A stretch of 64,000 nt of DNA, taken from assembly GCA_030141605.1 (NCBI GenBank), contig JAQGDQ010000016.1, forward strand, positions 446,282 to 510,281, read 5' to 3'. The translations under genes and the position numbers were made by a program. The stretch is from Tubiluchus corallicola (lineage: Eukaryota > Priapulida > Priapulimorpha > Priapulimorphida > Tubiluchidae). Position 1 is the stretch's first letter, and the number at the start of each line of letters is the position of its first letter. Shown piece by piece: positions 37,090 to 48,591 of this stretch. The notes under the pieces were generated by a model that worked only from the letters and a program-made list of their open reading frames with translations, made no database searches and was not told the DNA's origin.

Positions 37090-37475
37090 GTTTAGGTCAG
37101 CTCGGCACAGTTGAGTGTATCTCAGTGAACCCAGCTCAGCTGGGCTCGGCTCGGCTCAGCTCAGGTTTGTTCAGCTCAGCTCGGCTCGCCTCAGCTCAGG
37201 TTTGTTCAGCTCGGCTCGGCACAGCTCAGGTTTGTTCAGGTCAGCTCGGCTCGCCTCAGCTCAGGTTTGTTCAGCTCGGCTCGGCACAGCTCAGGTTTGT
37301 TCAGCTCAGCTCGGCTCGCCTCAGCTCAGGTTTGTTCAGCTCGGCTCGGCACAGCTCAGGTTTGTTCAGGTCAGCTCGGCTCGCCTCAGCTCAGGTTTGT
37401 TCAGCTCGGCTCGCCTCAGCTCAGGTTTGTTCAGCTCGGCTCGGCACAGTTCAGGTTTGTTCAGGTCAGGTCGGC
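37090..37475 (+). repeat. GCTCG-based minisatellite with alternating 35/30-bp units
   Basis: The anchor AGGTTTGTTCAG occurs ten times from 37163 to 37453. Spacings are 35, 30, 35, 30, 35, 30, 35, 30 and 30 bp, giving a 65-bp higher-order unit. Units are built from pentamers such as GCTCG, GCTCA and GCACA. Because every spacing is a multiple of five and no stop word occurs, all three plus frames stay open (up to 165 codons of Ser/Ala/Leu/Gln-rich text). I regard those frames as artefacts. Confidence 0.95.
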
Positions 37476-38253
37476 TTCACAATTATGTTTGTTTACGTCG
37501 GTATAATTCATCTTAGTAGCTATCACCTGAGTTGAATTTAGACAATTTCGGTTTGTTTCTTACTCAAAAAAATATCATAAGCACAAAATGCGAATAATAA
37601 CCACAGTTAAAGTGCACTTACAAACGAGACAAAAATAATGTAATGCCTGCGAATAATTTGCTTTGAACATTTTCTTTTCATTGTGAAGCGTTTGCTTCTA
37701 TTGATCTCTGGAGACTTGAACGCACGTTCTCTAGTTTGCGAGTAAATAATTCACATTTACGCAACTACTTAAGAACGTACGTAAATTTTAACATTATATT
37801 ATTGCCTAAATGTCAAAAGCAATGCTTTTTTACAGGAGTTTCATTACTTACATAGTAGTATTAATTTATTGTTACAAGGAGATTACATCGTTAAAGAGGA
37901 TCACATTGTTAAGCATTCTGGCCGTAGATACCGTTCACTCAGTGCTAAAACCACAAGGACTTTAAATTCTTTCTATACTATTGCAGTTCGCACTATCAAC
38001 AGTAATTTTCAGTAAATTCGCAACATTCTCTTGATCACTGTATATAGCTTACTAGCACTTATGCAACGACTGATTGAATTTATTTGCGCTAATTTTCTTT
38101 TGACGTTGTACGTAAAACCGCACAAATTTCATGATTATAATATAATGACAATAAAGTGTTTATTTACTTACCTACGATAATTCATAAAAATTACTTTAAT
38201 AGGTGTTGCTACTGCGCTACTAATAACCAGGCCGACTAAACTGTACCCACGGG
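37476..38253. other. Non-coding stretch
   Basis: Nothing recognised. Confidence 0.4.
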
Positions 38254-38258
38254 GACAG

Positions 38259-38375
38259 TGTGACGCCATGTCTATAGGTTACGTACTCTGAGTCTCAATG
38301 TCTTGAAAAGCAGGCACGACCGCCCTATAAACGAGGTGTAACACGTGGTTCTGGGGTTCTATAGTGTTAGATAAT
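38259..38375. repeat. Terminal direct repeat, copy 1
   Basis: Begins TGTGACGCCATG and ends GTGTTAGATAAT. Matches copy 2 at 116 of 117 positions by reading. Confidence 0.95.
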
Positions 38376-39770
38376 TTACTATTAGAATCCTGGAGTCGGG
38401 CTAAGGCATTGTTGTTTCATACGGGGGCACGCGGAACCCGAGCCTAGGAGTCTTAATGAGCCAGTAATATTCGATGGTAGATAGAATACCAAATCAACTA
38501 TTAAGCTGTATATAACAAAATTTAATTGATTACTACTTTAACCCGGAGAAAAGAAATAGTTAACAATAACAATTAATCATAGTACAGCAAATATATTCTC
38601 TAGTCTAATAATAGAGAAGGGAGGTGTTAGTGGGGGTAGCACGTGCAAATGATGACGCACTCTCGATGACGGCAATCCAACGATGACCATATAGAAACGG
38701 AATTATGCTAGCTAGCAAACGCTGAGCAAAAGTACAAAAGTCTTGTCTTACCAGACACTCCATGAACATTGTGTGAAACTGCAGCTGCTAACCTGTGGGG
38801 TAACATCCATGGATTTACCAACTATGGTTTGCTCCACCAACAATAGACTGTCCACCATGAACTTTAGCGCAGGTTTTCACGACTCCTCGGATAATGACGG
38901 TAACGGTAGCCACCTCATCAAACCAAAACAACGTACTCAACATAGACCCGTTAGCACTGTAAGCAATGGCTGTTGACAAAAGAAATAGTGACGTCTACTG
39001 CACTATAACATCGACGATGCTAATCGACATTTTTGACTGTCTTTTCACAGACATGTGAAAATCAGACGATGGTCATTTTACGTGACCTAGGCCTTTCAAC
39101 AACGGCCGACTGACTGCCTGGTTGCACGTCTCAGACTATAGCTGTAACGTATGTATCATGTACACTTCATACCTGTACGGGTTTCACACCTTTGAAATAA
39201 GCCGCGAGTATTGCAGGTATTGCAGAACACAACCACATGACGAGGGGGTGTTAGTAGGACTCCTACACTACTACACTAATTACGCTAACAATACAGTATT
39301 ACTATAGTGACTACTATAATGTAATTAAATTACACTAGCAAGTGCTACAACCATCACTATAAAGAACTTGACTGTGAAATGAAAAGGTGACAAACAAGTA
39401 AACAATTTCTGTACAACATTATAATCACTATACTACAGGCTGATTTACTAATCTTTTCTGGGTCAAATTATTATTGCCAGCCAGTGAATAAAACTATCTA
39501 TGTCTGCTGGCCGTAAGGCTATGTGCAAAACAAGTTCTATTAGCACTACCCTGGCTTCTCTACACGTATGTAAAGCTAGCACAAATTTTAAGCAAAACGA
39601 AACTGTACTAAATGCAACGTGAAAAATACCAAGTTCATGTTTGCATCGGAATATAATTTCCGCAATAGGTTCAAGAAAACTACTTGTTCAAAATGCCTCT
39701 CCCTAATTTAAAGGCTTATACAAGGCACAGAGTAAAAAGCAGTTATATAAGACCATAAGCTGCCACCACT

Positions 39771-39887
39771 TGTGACGCCATGTCTATAGGTTACGTACTC
39801 TGAGTCTCAATGTCTTGAAAAGCAGGCACGACCGCCCTATAAACGAGGTGTAACACGTGGTTCTGGGGTTCTATAGTGTTAGATAGT
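39771..39887. repeat. Terminal direct repeat, copy 2
   Basis: Begins TGTGACGCCATG and ends GTGTTAGATAGT, then the target duplication GACAG. Confidence 0.95.
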
Positions 39888-40019
39888 GACAGACAGTCAT
39901 TTGACCGTTGACGTATCGGGCAGGCCATTCTGATTATTTCATTCCGACCTTTTTTGTAAATCAAGATTTTTTACAAGATGGAATGAGCTATTGCGAATTC
40001 AAGTGACTCTTTTACTGCT

Positions 40020-40225
40020 CTGTACATAGTTTTTAGTCAAGTCCATTTTTACTTCTTAATTTTGTATATTCTTGTTTATAATTGCAAATGCTTTTATGGA
40101 CATTTTAGTCTGAAATAAAGTTTTATTTACTCACTCAAACACTCACTCACTCACTCACTCACTCACTCACTCACTCACTCACTCACTCACTCACTCACTC
40201 ACTCACTCACTCACTCACTCACTCA
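40020..40225 (+). repeat. LINE 3' end with a long (ACTC)n tail
   Basis: T-rich 3' sequence with TTTATGGACATTTTAGTCTGAAATAAAGTT in two pieces (word GTCTGAAATAAAG near 40108) is followed by an (ACTC)n array of about 90 bp (40126-40225) and then ACTT/GCTT variants to about 40268. Layout as in LINE 3' ends. No coding remnant read upstream. Confidence 0.75.
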
Positions 40226-40269
40226 TTTACTTATTTACTTACTTGCTTGCTTACTTACTTGCTTGCTTA

Positions 40270-41531
40270 AGTTACTTTTGCTTTCCTGAAAGTGCGTAAT
40301 TTCTACATGCATATTTATGTCTCTACACAATGGTTTATGCACAATTTCGGATTTACTTTAGTTTTAAATATAACAAAACTTGAAAATGTCTTAAGCTTAA
40401 ACTAACGATGAGGCAGACAGTGGCGATGGTAATGAGAAACATTTTCATCTTTATAACTGATTATTTTACCGATAGATTTTGCAAACGAAACAAGTCTGTC
40501 TACTGATATTTCACACGCATGCTTAAGGGAAACATATTATAATGGCATTGGAAATTTACACAATACCTTTGGTTCACTCGACACTGTCCAAACATCAAAA
40601 ATTTTTGCTCTTTAGAATTCAGTCTCTCTCTTTAGCGCCCTTTTGTTTACACTACGCCCTGTCACACATAGAAGTCATATTTGCCTAATTCGGATTCTTC
40701 GTTTGATTTTAGGTCGCCAATAATGTCACTTCCTACTTTATTTGACAGTCGTAATTAATTCCTTAATTGAGTGACCCAAATTCAGTAGTGCAGGTTTGTC
40801 CATTGAAGACCGCGGCATAACTGTACCTGGTAATTTCAGTTCTCTGGAAATTATGTGTCAGAGCTTTTAGCAGCTTGAACAAGCAGAAATTACGTCTGAC
40901 TAGAATCACTCGGGGTAAATAAGTGAGCAGAACTAGATAAAAGAAGCATATCACTGCTAATGGATTTTAGTGCTAGAATTGTGTCAATAAAGTGATGAAA
41001 AAATTTAATACTAGTATTTCTGATATAAGATTTGTCAAAGGTCATCTATTACAATTCTAGGTCGCTCGCAGACAAAAATTCTTAAATCCATTATCTTGTC
41101 TGGGGGTATTCCGGCCAGAAGGGTCTGGTATTTCAATGATTATGCTTTTTCTGAAAAGTACTAATACTGTAGTAACCAATATACTGCTTGTCATAGAGCA
41201 CTCGAGTCCAATGTAGTTTGTTTTTAAAATTATGTTTCTTAATGCAAAAATAATAATTACCCACGTGCACCATTTCTAAAATAATGATCTGATGAACTTA
41301 GTTATGAAGGTAAGTTCAGGTAACGCTGGTAGCTTCTTCAAAGGGGGTTTTTGAAAATGATGTCGAGCACTTTACATTGTCAAAATTCCGTCATATGAGC
41401 TTAACTTAAATCTGATTACGCTTGTGGGATACATATTACAAATTTGTGGAAGTCGAGGAATGAAAAGTTCATTGAAGGTGCCTTTCATTAGCGACTATCG
41501 AAGTCTGCAAATGATTTGACCCTTAAACACT
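40270..41531. other. Non-coding stretch
   Basis: One short minus-strand frame (40763-40954), no motif. Nothing else. Confidence 0.4.
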
Positions 41532-41597
41532 GACAATGTCATTTTATAATTGATCATTATCATAGACAATGTCATTTTATAATTGATCATTGTCATA
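41532..41597 (+). repeat. Tandem duplication, two 33-bp units
   Basis: GACAATGTCATTTTATAATT plus TGATCATTRTCATA, repeated once with a single A/G difference. Confidence 0.95.
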
Positions 41598-41749
41598 ACC
41601 AAGCAAACATTTTTACAGTTCATAGGGTTTATGCATTTTAGGAAAATTACGTGATTTTGTATTCATAAAATATATGTGTGCCTAGGAAATCACTTATTTC
41701 CGGAAGATAGTTAAATATTGTTTTGTATAAAGCGTTTTGTAAGAACGTA

Positions 41750-43800
41750 TGGTTTTAAGTTTGGTACAACTAAATTTGGCCCTGATAATTTCGATACGAT
41801 AAAATTCTAGTACCGAATTTTTGGTTCAGGGAAATTTTGGCATTAGAAAAATTTTGTACAGGGAAAATATAGTACTAGTAAATACAGTCCTGTCGAAGTT
41901 TTGTCAAGCATTTTTGGTAAAAATAAATGTGGTACAAGATAAAAATGACACAGAACAGGTTTGGTGATAAAAAGTTTAGTATTGGAAAAATTGGGCACTA
42001 GGAAAATTTGACACAGAAGCGGTTTGGTACAAGGGAAGTTTGGTGCTATAGAAATATTGTTAATATAAAATGTATCCGAAAAAGTTACAGAGGTATTGTT
42101 GTTTTTATTGGTTTGTTAATGAGTTTGTTTGTTTGTCTGTTGTTTTTGTAATTTCTCATAGTTGTTGTTGTGATCATCGTCATCGATATCACTGCTGTCG
42201 TCATTGTTACATTTGTTCTTTCGTTGCTGTTGTTGTTGCAGTTATTTTGTAATGAGATAAAGAAATGCGTTCTTTTCTGTTTAGTACCAAATTCTTCAGC
42301 ATAAAACTTTACTAGACAAAATTTTTCCAGTACCATATTTTCTAAGTACCAAAACTTCGTTGTGCAAAGTTACTGGTAGTACCAACCTTATAGTACCATT
42401 TCTGGTACTCTATTTTCCGTCTACCAATACCTGCTCTACTACAAATTTTCCTAGTATACAAAAAATTCTTACACCTAACGATCATAGTACCAAGTTTACA
42501 TGAACAAAAATTTCCATGTACTTAAAAAATCCTAGTACCGAAAGATCATAATACCAAATTTACGTGTACCAAAAATTTCCATGTACTAAAAATCAATGTA
42601 AGTAAAAATTGCACAGGTAAAAGTGGCACAAGAAAAATGGTAGGGCAAAAATGGCTCAGGAAAAAATGGCACAAATGGAAAAGTAGGTAAAAATGGCACA
42701 GGAAAAAATGGCATAAATAGAAGGTAGATAAAAATGACACAGGAAAAAATAGTACACTTAGTAAAATATGTGCTTAGGTTTCAGTGGAGGATAATTATTT
42801 TAGTTATTTTTACCTCTGCAAAGGAAGTTAAGCTCCAACACAGTTTGTTTGTTTGGCTGTTGTTTTTCGTCTGTTATGACAGTAAGCCTGTTACGCAAAA
42901 ACTGCCTAACTGGTTTCTAAGAAACTTTGTGAAGAACGGCGGGTATAGCGTGCCAAAATTAGAACCTTTTCGCCGGTTTCTTTTTCGCAAAACTTGACCG
43001 ACAACCACTTACAAAAAAACATTCGTGAAGCACTTCATGGAGGTCTCAGAGGAGTGTTTGCTACTTCTTTTTGTTGTCTCCACCTGGACAAACAACCGCG
43101 AGTTAGTTCCAGTGCCATTTCGAAACATTCTGGCTTGTAAAACTGTGTAACGTTGTCTGTAACTTTTGCTTATTAATATGTATAGCCTTATAAGGTGACT
43201 GGGTATGTAAATACGTATATATTTGTCAGTCAATTATCATCGCCAAAATTAATGGTTAAAAAGGTAGATAAACACTATGTGGAACATTCATGCATTGTTG
43301 ATTGTAAAACTGTATAATGAACAAATATTTTGTGAGTTTTTTGCTAGTCTATATAATACTAATACAGTTACATTTTTGTACGTTTGCTTGTCTATCTGTG
43401 CGTTAATTTTGATCTACTTCCTACTGAGCGCATTCTAGTTTTATTATAGAAATCATCAATTGCATCAAAGTAACATATGTGCCATGTTTACCTACTTTTT
43501 CATGTGCGCCGTTTTCTCCTGTGCCATTTTTACCTGTGCCATTTGTACCTACTTTTCCTTTTACCATCTTTCCTGTGCTATTTTAGATACGTCTTTTTCA
43601 CTTGTGCCATTTTTCCTGTGCCATTTTACCGTGCCATTTTTTCTATGCCACTTTTGCCTGCAGCATTTTTACCTCACACCACTAAGAATAACTTGTACCC
43701 GTTACTTGTTGCAAACTTTTCTCGTACCAAATTTACCCGTACCAAACTTGCTGGTACCAAAATTACTAGTAGCACCAAACTTCAATACATTATAGGTGAA
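41750..43800. mobile_element. Foldback-like region of degenerate tandem units in both orientations
   Basis: 41757-42066 is made of TTTGGTAC/TTTAGTAC words at irregular spacing of about 20 bp. 42284-42600 contains the inverse words (GTACCAAA, AGTACC), including a 64-bp repeat (from 42480 and 42544). A second pair follows: 42600-42760 has AAAAATGGCACAGG units, and 43470-43680 has the inverse CCTGTGCCATTTTTACC units; GTACCAAA units resume at 43695-43790. The centres of both pairs share GTTTGTTTGKCTGTTGTTTTT (42127-42147, 42847-42867). Long inverted repeats made of short direct units are the hallmark of foldback elements (FB, TU). No transposase recognised; frames over the arms are artefacts. Confidence 0.65.
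42734..42997 (+). CDS. Uncharacterised 87-codon frame in foldback centre (doubtful)
   Basis: An open frame in the central segment between the second pair of inverted arms. The middle is hydrophobic (HSLFVWLLFFVCYDS), followed by KPVTQKLPNWFLRNFVKNGG. I do not recognise it. It may be a relic of a protein carried by the element or simple chance; its first residues come from the arm repeat. Confidence 0.2.
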   Translation: MTQEKIVHLVKYVLRFQWRIIILVIFTSAKEVKLQHSLFVWLLFFVCYDSKPVTQKLPNWFLRNFVKNGGYSVPKLEPFRRFLFRKT

Positions 43801-44500
43801 GATATTCAAACATAACTCGTATCTTTTAAAGTCCAATTGTTGCTAAAATATGAGCTTATTAATGTTACTTTTTCCCATTACCACCTCTGGCCACCACAAA
43901 CAGTAACAACAGGAGCTGCAGTGTCAACAGCGTCAGCAACGACGGCATAGCGGCGACAGCAGTAGCCGCAGTAATCGTCAATGGATATCGTGTAACAATT
44001 GGTTGCGACAAAATCAGTGCATAATGCTTTCACATCCAGCATTCATGACACTACTATTTATACATCACATTTCTATTTAGAGCTTAGACTAGTCTGAGAT
44101 CGCACGGCACGCCGGAACTAGAGAACAGTGATGAAGATTACTTTTAAGCAAGTTTAACAAAAAGATCGCAACAAAGAATCATATTCTGATTCCGCCTTCT
44201 CGAGACGTGTCAATGAAGGTAGCCATCACACGATTTTGTAAAATAGGCATTATGGCAAACGTCAAATTATTTATAAAATCTGCTTTACCAAATGGGAAAA
44301 TGCTGTCACCAATCCTCTATGGAAAGCTAATGTGCATGTTAAATAATACGAGTTCCAGGCCAGTGTTAAACCTCGATCATATCGTGCCTACTTGCATACT
44401 GAAACTCCTTAGAATTTAGATTTTAAACATACAAATGTCGCCATCATCAATGCGTTAATTTATGTACAATTAGTTCTGCAAAATAAAATTATTGTAACTA
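43801..44500. other. Non-coding stretch
   Basis: A CAG/CAACAG-rich patch near 43900-43970. The frame at 44207-44419 (70 codons) shows no motif. Confidence 0.4.
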
Positions 44501-44745
44501 CTTCTCTAATGGTAGTCCTGAGGTTTGTGTTAAAGTTCTTCTAATTTTCTTGAAGGTTGCTAGTTAACAAAGCAGCAATTTTCTGCAGCGAGTTCCATAG
44601 ATGGGCAGCCAGAAAGAATTTAAATTTATAAACTACCGTTCTGCAAATTCATGTTGATATTTAATTTACACCTAAGAGATGTCCTAATCATCAGAAATAC
44701 TGAAAACCTAGTAAAGTCCAGCAAGTGTACGCCGCGCTAGACAGA
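44500..44745 (-). pseudogene. LINE RT C-terminal fragment
   Basis: On the minus strand FLAAHLWNSLQKIAALLTSN appears at about 44545-44615, with upstream text LLDFTRFSVFLMIRTSLRCK at about 44650-44730 in shifted frames. 'LWNSL' in this setting is the end of a CR1/jockey-like LINE protein, as in the fragment at 24810. A stop follows QEN. Short and frameshifted. Confidence 0.6.
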
Positions 44746-44754
44746 GCACAGGTG

Positions 44755-44850
44755 GCTTATTTTCACATAAGTTCTTTGGTGTGACCTGCACGGTATCAAT
44801 CCCGTAACCTTCTAGACGGAGAGACAAACCTAAATACTCTAGGGAGGCGC
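44755..44850 (-). repeat. Possible tRNA-derived SINE head
   Basis: Minus strand: TCTCTCCGTCTAGAAGGTTA, then GGGATTGATACC (degenerate B box), then GTCACACCAAAGAACTT. The last part resembles GTCATACCAAAGACTTT in the SINE at 62555-62902 at the same distance from its B box. Confidence 0.35.
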
Positions 44851-45321
44851 ATCGCTTTCGTTATAGTCATTTGAAGAGAAAGTAACATATGTTGAGCGTG
44901 AATTGAATCTACGAATTGGTATGCGCTCGGACAAACTAAGGCTAAGTGAACGCGTAAACAAAAAGTGTAAAACGACTCTCACGTTCTCCTTCTAGAGTGT
45001 AACTCATGGTGGTTTTTCAGTGCTTGTCGACTCATCCAACATATCTGAGACTGAATAAGATTTATTGATCAAAAATACGCGTAATCGATACCATATTTGG
45101 CACCTTCTAGCCACGAAGCTCTAGATGTGGGTGAGAGAATGGAATTTCTACAGCGGTTAAGCTAAACAAATACAACAGATTAAATCATCTCGGTTCGATC
45201 AAGTTTAAGGCGGAACGTCAAGCTATGCCCTGGAAAGTTATAATCAAGGAAATTATTTGCATTGAGAGGACGTACATTTGCTCTCGCTATATGAAGGCAC
45301 ACTAGAATTGCATCCCCGCCT

Positions 45322-45690
<369 letters not shown>

Positions 45691-45903
45691 TTTTTTACAT
45701 TCCTTCTTTTTATTATTTACACCGTCACCAGGGAGCAATCATTAATAAAGTTAAGTTATTTTACTGAAACTTCACAACGGACACTGATGCCATTCATGCC
45801 AATGAGCCACAAGCAGCAATCAATGCTGAAGCAATCAGTCTACTACCACATACTTTTCACCGAGTTAGCAGCCAAGTGTTGTTTTTTTCGATTTTCAGCC
45901 TAG

Positions 45904-46168
45904 AATCATTTTCTTCGTGTAATTCCACTGACACAAGGACTTAAACTTCGATTATTTACTACGACAAGAACAAGGTTTTCTGGATCTAAATCACTGAATC
46001 TAGCTATTGATTGGAATCAGACTTTTCTAAAGCAGGGTTTGAATTTGAAAGATGTATGTTCTCGCTGTTACAAGGATAAACTTCGGTTTAACAAGCTGTG
46101 TAATAGGCTTAATGCCACACATTTTCTCCTAGAGGCTCAAAATCGAAGCTTATCTCTGTCTGCATCCT
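45904..46168 (+). CDS. Coding-like open segment without start codon (possible exon)
   Basis: An 87-codon frame from just after a TAG to a TGA. Its text is of balanced composition and contains NLAIDWNQTFLKQGLNLKDV followed by CSRCYKDKLRFNKLCNRL, a Cys-rich C-X2-C...C arrangement. I do not recognise the family; it could be an exon or part of an unknown transposon. No ATG lies near the frame start. Confidence 0.25.
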
Positions 46169-47500
46169 GAGCTCGACACTTTGTGGAATGCTCACGGAAT
46201 ATTGACCATTGGTGTGTGTTTTACATAAAAAATATTTTTTATTCCTTAAACATTTCTTAATTAGATCACAGTGCTACTATTGAAATGCGGGTCACTAAAG
46301 TTAGTTTTCTGTTTAGCTAGACGTTGAAACTTATCTTAATCACTACAGATTTTCTGTTTTTTAATTGATCCGGAAAATAACGACATCCAAATTCATGTGC
46401 CAGCTTATAAGCAAAATAGAAAGTATAGTAAGTCTTTATAATAAATTGCAATGAATTAAAACGAAATTAAGTCAAGAAATTAAATTTGTTTATTGTTTTC
46501 GTTTTTGGTGTTTTTTGCTTCCTAGTTGTTTCCATAGCCTTTACTGTATTTTTATTGCCTAGCCTTGGGCCAGGTTGGTAACTCATTAATGATTATTAAT
46601 CACGCCAGGTCAAGATGGCGAAGACTGACGGCAACACATTATTAGCAGTAGCAATTACGAAGCATGTGTGTGTTGTGCTTATTAATGCTTACAAACGCCC
46701 GGCAGTTATAAAGTTTCGTGTGCTTCATTCACGTACCACAGTTAGCCGCATTAACAATCAACAAATGCAAAACTTGCGCATTTACTAGATACTTTTTTGT
46801 TTAATCTAATCGGTGCCCTGATTAGATCTGTTTTCACTTCATACAGTATTTTAACACAATAAACAAAAAAATCTTTGTGAATATCACGTTTATTTAAGCT
46901 AACTTCAAAAATGGATACCTCAAACATTAACATTTAACCAAACTACTCTATAATTATTACCACTACCCCTGTACATCATTTCACATTACATTAAAGGATA
47001 TTGGATTTTTGATTACTTTAGTATTAACTTTCGCCAGCTTCTCAGAGCATATTTCACAGAGAAATTCTTTATTCAAAATCAGGACGTTTCCCAGATCATT
47101 CTGCTTACTAACCTGTGAGATAATACGCCATAATCAATAGACAGTTGCAGTTATAGATGAACTAATGAACTATTTATTGATTCTAGGATATTATCTTATA
47201 GTCTGGTAAAGCAGAAAAATCTGCTTTTAGATAGCAGTTTTCAATCAATTTAGTCCTACAGTCACTGTTGTCAATTCTTTTTAAGGTCCTTTGATCGGTA
47301 AGCTCCGCAACATGGGTTTTACGCCATCTCTGTTTCATAGACTTGGATGCTCTGATTTCGTTATCATGTAAGCGTGCGCAATTATTATAATAGCTTTCTA
47401 TTAGTTAAAAGTTTAACAAAAATTCATAACGAGGTTTTTAATCTACGAAAATATCCCCCTGGATTACCGCAGATACATCCAGTTAACCGAATATAATTAG
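46169..47500. other. Mostly non-coding stretch
   Basis: The only point of note is a 57-codon frame from the ATG at 46614 in good context (GTCAAGATGGCGAAG). The product is not recognised, and this may be chance. Confidence 0.4.
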
Positions 47501-47517
47501 TTTATAAACGTTGTGGT

Positions 47518-47811
47518 TTGTGCCATCTAGAGCCCTTTCTCTTGTTTGTTGTACACATTTTGGCTTCGCCGTCCGAATTCGCGCCGACCATGAGAGTTAT
47601 CAGACCGGATACTTACGGATCCGGCCAAATTGGTAAACAGACTTCGTATTTGTACAGTCGGACACGATTAGTTATAGAGCGTGGAAAAGAAAACTCGAAA
47701 TATTTTCCGTTCTGCATTCCCGGAGTGTTATTGAGAACTGTATATGATGCCCTACTGACTTTTATCAACATGTTCCTCACATATGTTGATTCGCCAAAGC
47801 TTTATGCGTGA
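47518..47811 (+). CDS. Uncharacterised 97-codon open frame (doubtful)
   Basis: The frame starts at a non-ATG codon; the first ATG is at 47590, giving 73 residues: MRVIRPDTYGSGQIG, a basic middle and a hydrophobic end (LLTFINMFLTYV). Local GC is higher than around it. I recognise no domain. It could be a relic of a mobile element or chance. Confidence 0.22.
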   Translation: MCHLEPFLLFVVHILASPSEFAPTMRVIRPDTYGSGQIGKQTSYLYSRTRLVIERGKENSKYFPFCIPGVLLRTVYDALLTFINMFLTYVDSPKLYA

Positions 47812-48591
47812 ATTCCGCCGAAGCTACTCAAAGACTAAAAAATTTCAGTGTATTTAGAGCTCCAGTTTACTTAAAATTGAATTTACAGGTTTACACAAAC
47901 AAGTTTTAATTTCCGCGGCCATACTGTAGTTAACATCATAAACAAGAAATTAAAGAAAAACTGCTTCAAAGGCTTTTATACGGTGCAATAACATAAATTA
48001 TTAAAGACATTTGAACGTTTCGACGTTTAATAAAGCGTTTTTAATTTTATGTTTATGACATTTACACAATAAAGTGTATAGGAAATAAACATGTGAACAA
48101 CTGGACAGTAGTCAATCAATTAAGCGCTGAATGATTTATTGGAAGTGGAAGAATTTATGAAGCATTTTGATGGATTCAGTAATTTTAGTACACTAGAGTC
48201 TATTCCGTCAGTAAGTAAAAATCCGACCTCTAGCTACGGGAACAGAGTTGTAATGAGCAAGCATGTGCTCAACTTTAGTCGTACAGCGATACTCCTATCC
48301 ACTAGTATCACAGTCATTTATATGCTTGATCATATGAATTTTTCTCTTGGAATTAGGTGGCCCATTTGTAGCAAGATGATTTCTTGTAGTAGTTCTTCAA
48401 CCGCAACTATGGAGTAATTGTTCCATTCCGACTGTCTGTGTCTGTGTGCGTCCGTCTGTCTATGAATTGTCGTCAAGCTTGACCACTAAAACGTAGAAGT
48501 CGTTTTACAAGTATAACGTAAACTTGAATGTTTGGATTTTGTAAACAATGGGCGCATAATGGCCACACTAGACGTTCAAGCTTGGCTTATG

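Larger units (their letters stand above)
38259..39887. mobile_element. Short element with 117-bp terminal direct repeats (TRIM-like)
   Basis: Direct repeats at 38259-38375 and 39771-39887 differ at one position, and the whole is flanked by GACAG at 38254-38258 and 39888-39892. That is the footprint of an integrase-type insertion: LTR-like ends and a 5-bp target duplication. The 1395-bp interior has no recognisable gag, protease or RT; its largest frame (38743-38976, 77 codons) is unfamiliar. Read on the minus strand, the LTR ends ...CGTCACA and is followed after AG by TGGTGGCAGC, a plausible tRNA primer site beginning TGG. The outer LTR end is not the usual TG, and I see no polypurine tract, so orientation and class stay open. 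Confidence 0.8.

Noticed and set aside
37038-37535. 165-, 133- and 79-codon Ser/Ala/Leu-rich frames as a repeat protein
   Set aside because: All three plus frames are open because the units are multiples of five without stop words; no signal peptide or conserved context supports coding.
43460-43815. Cys/Phe-rich 111- and 112-codon frames
   Set aside because: They translate the degenerate CCTGTGCCATTTTTACC units of the foldback arm in two frames at once.
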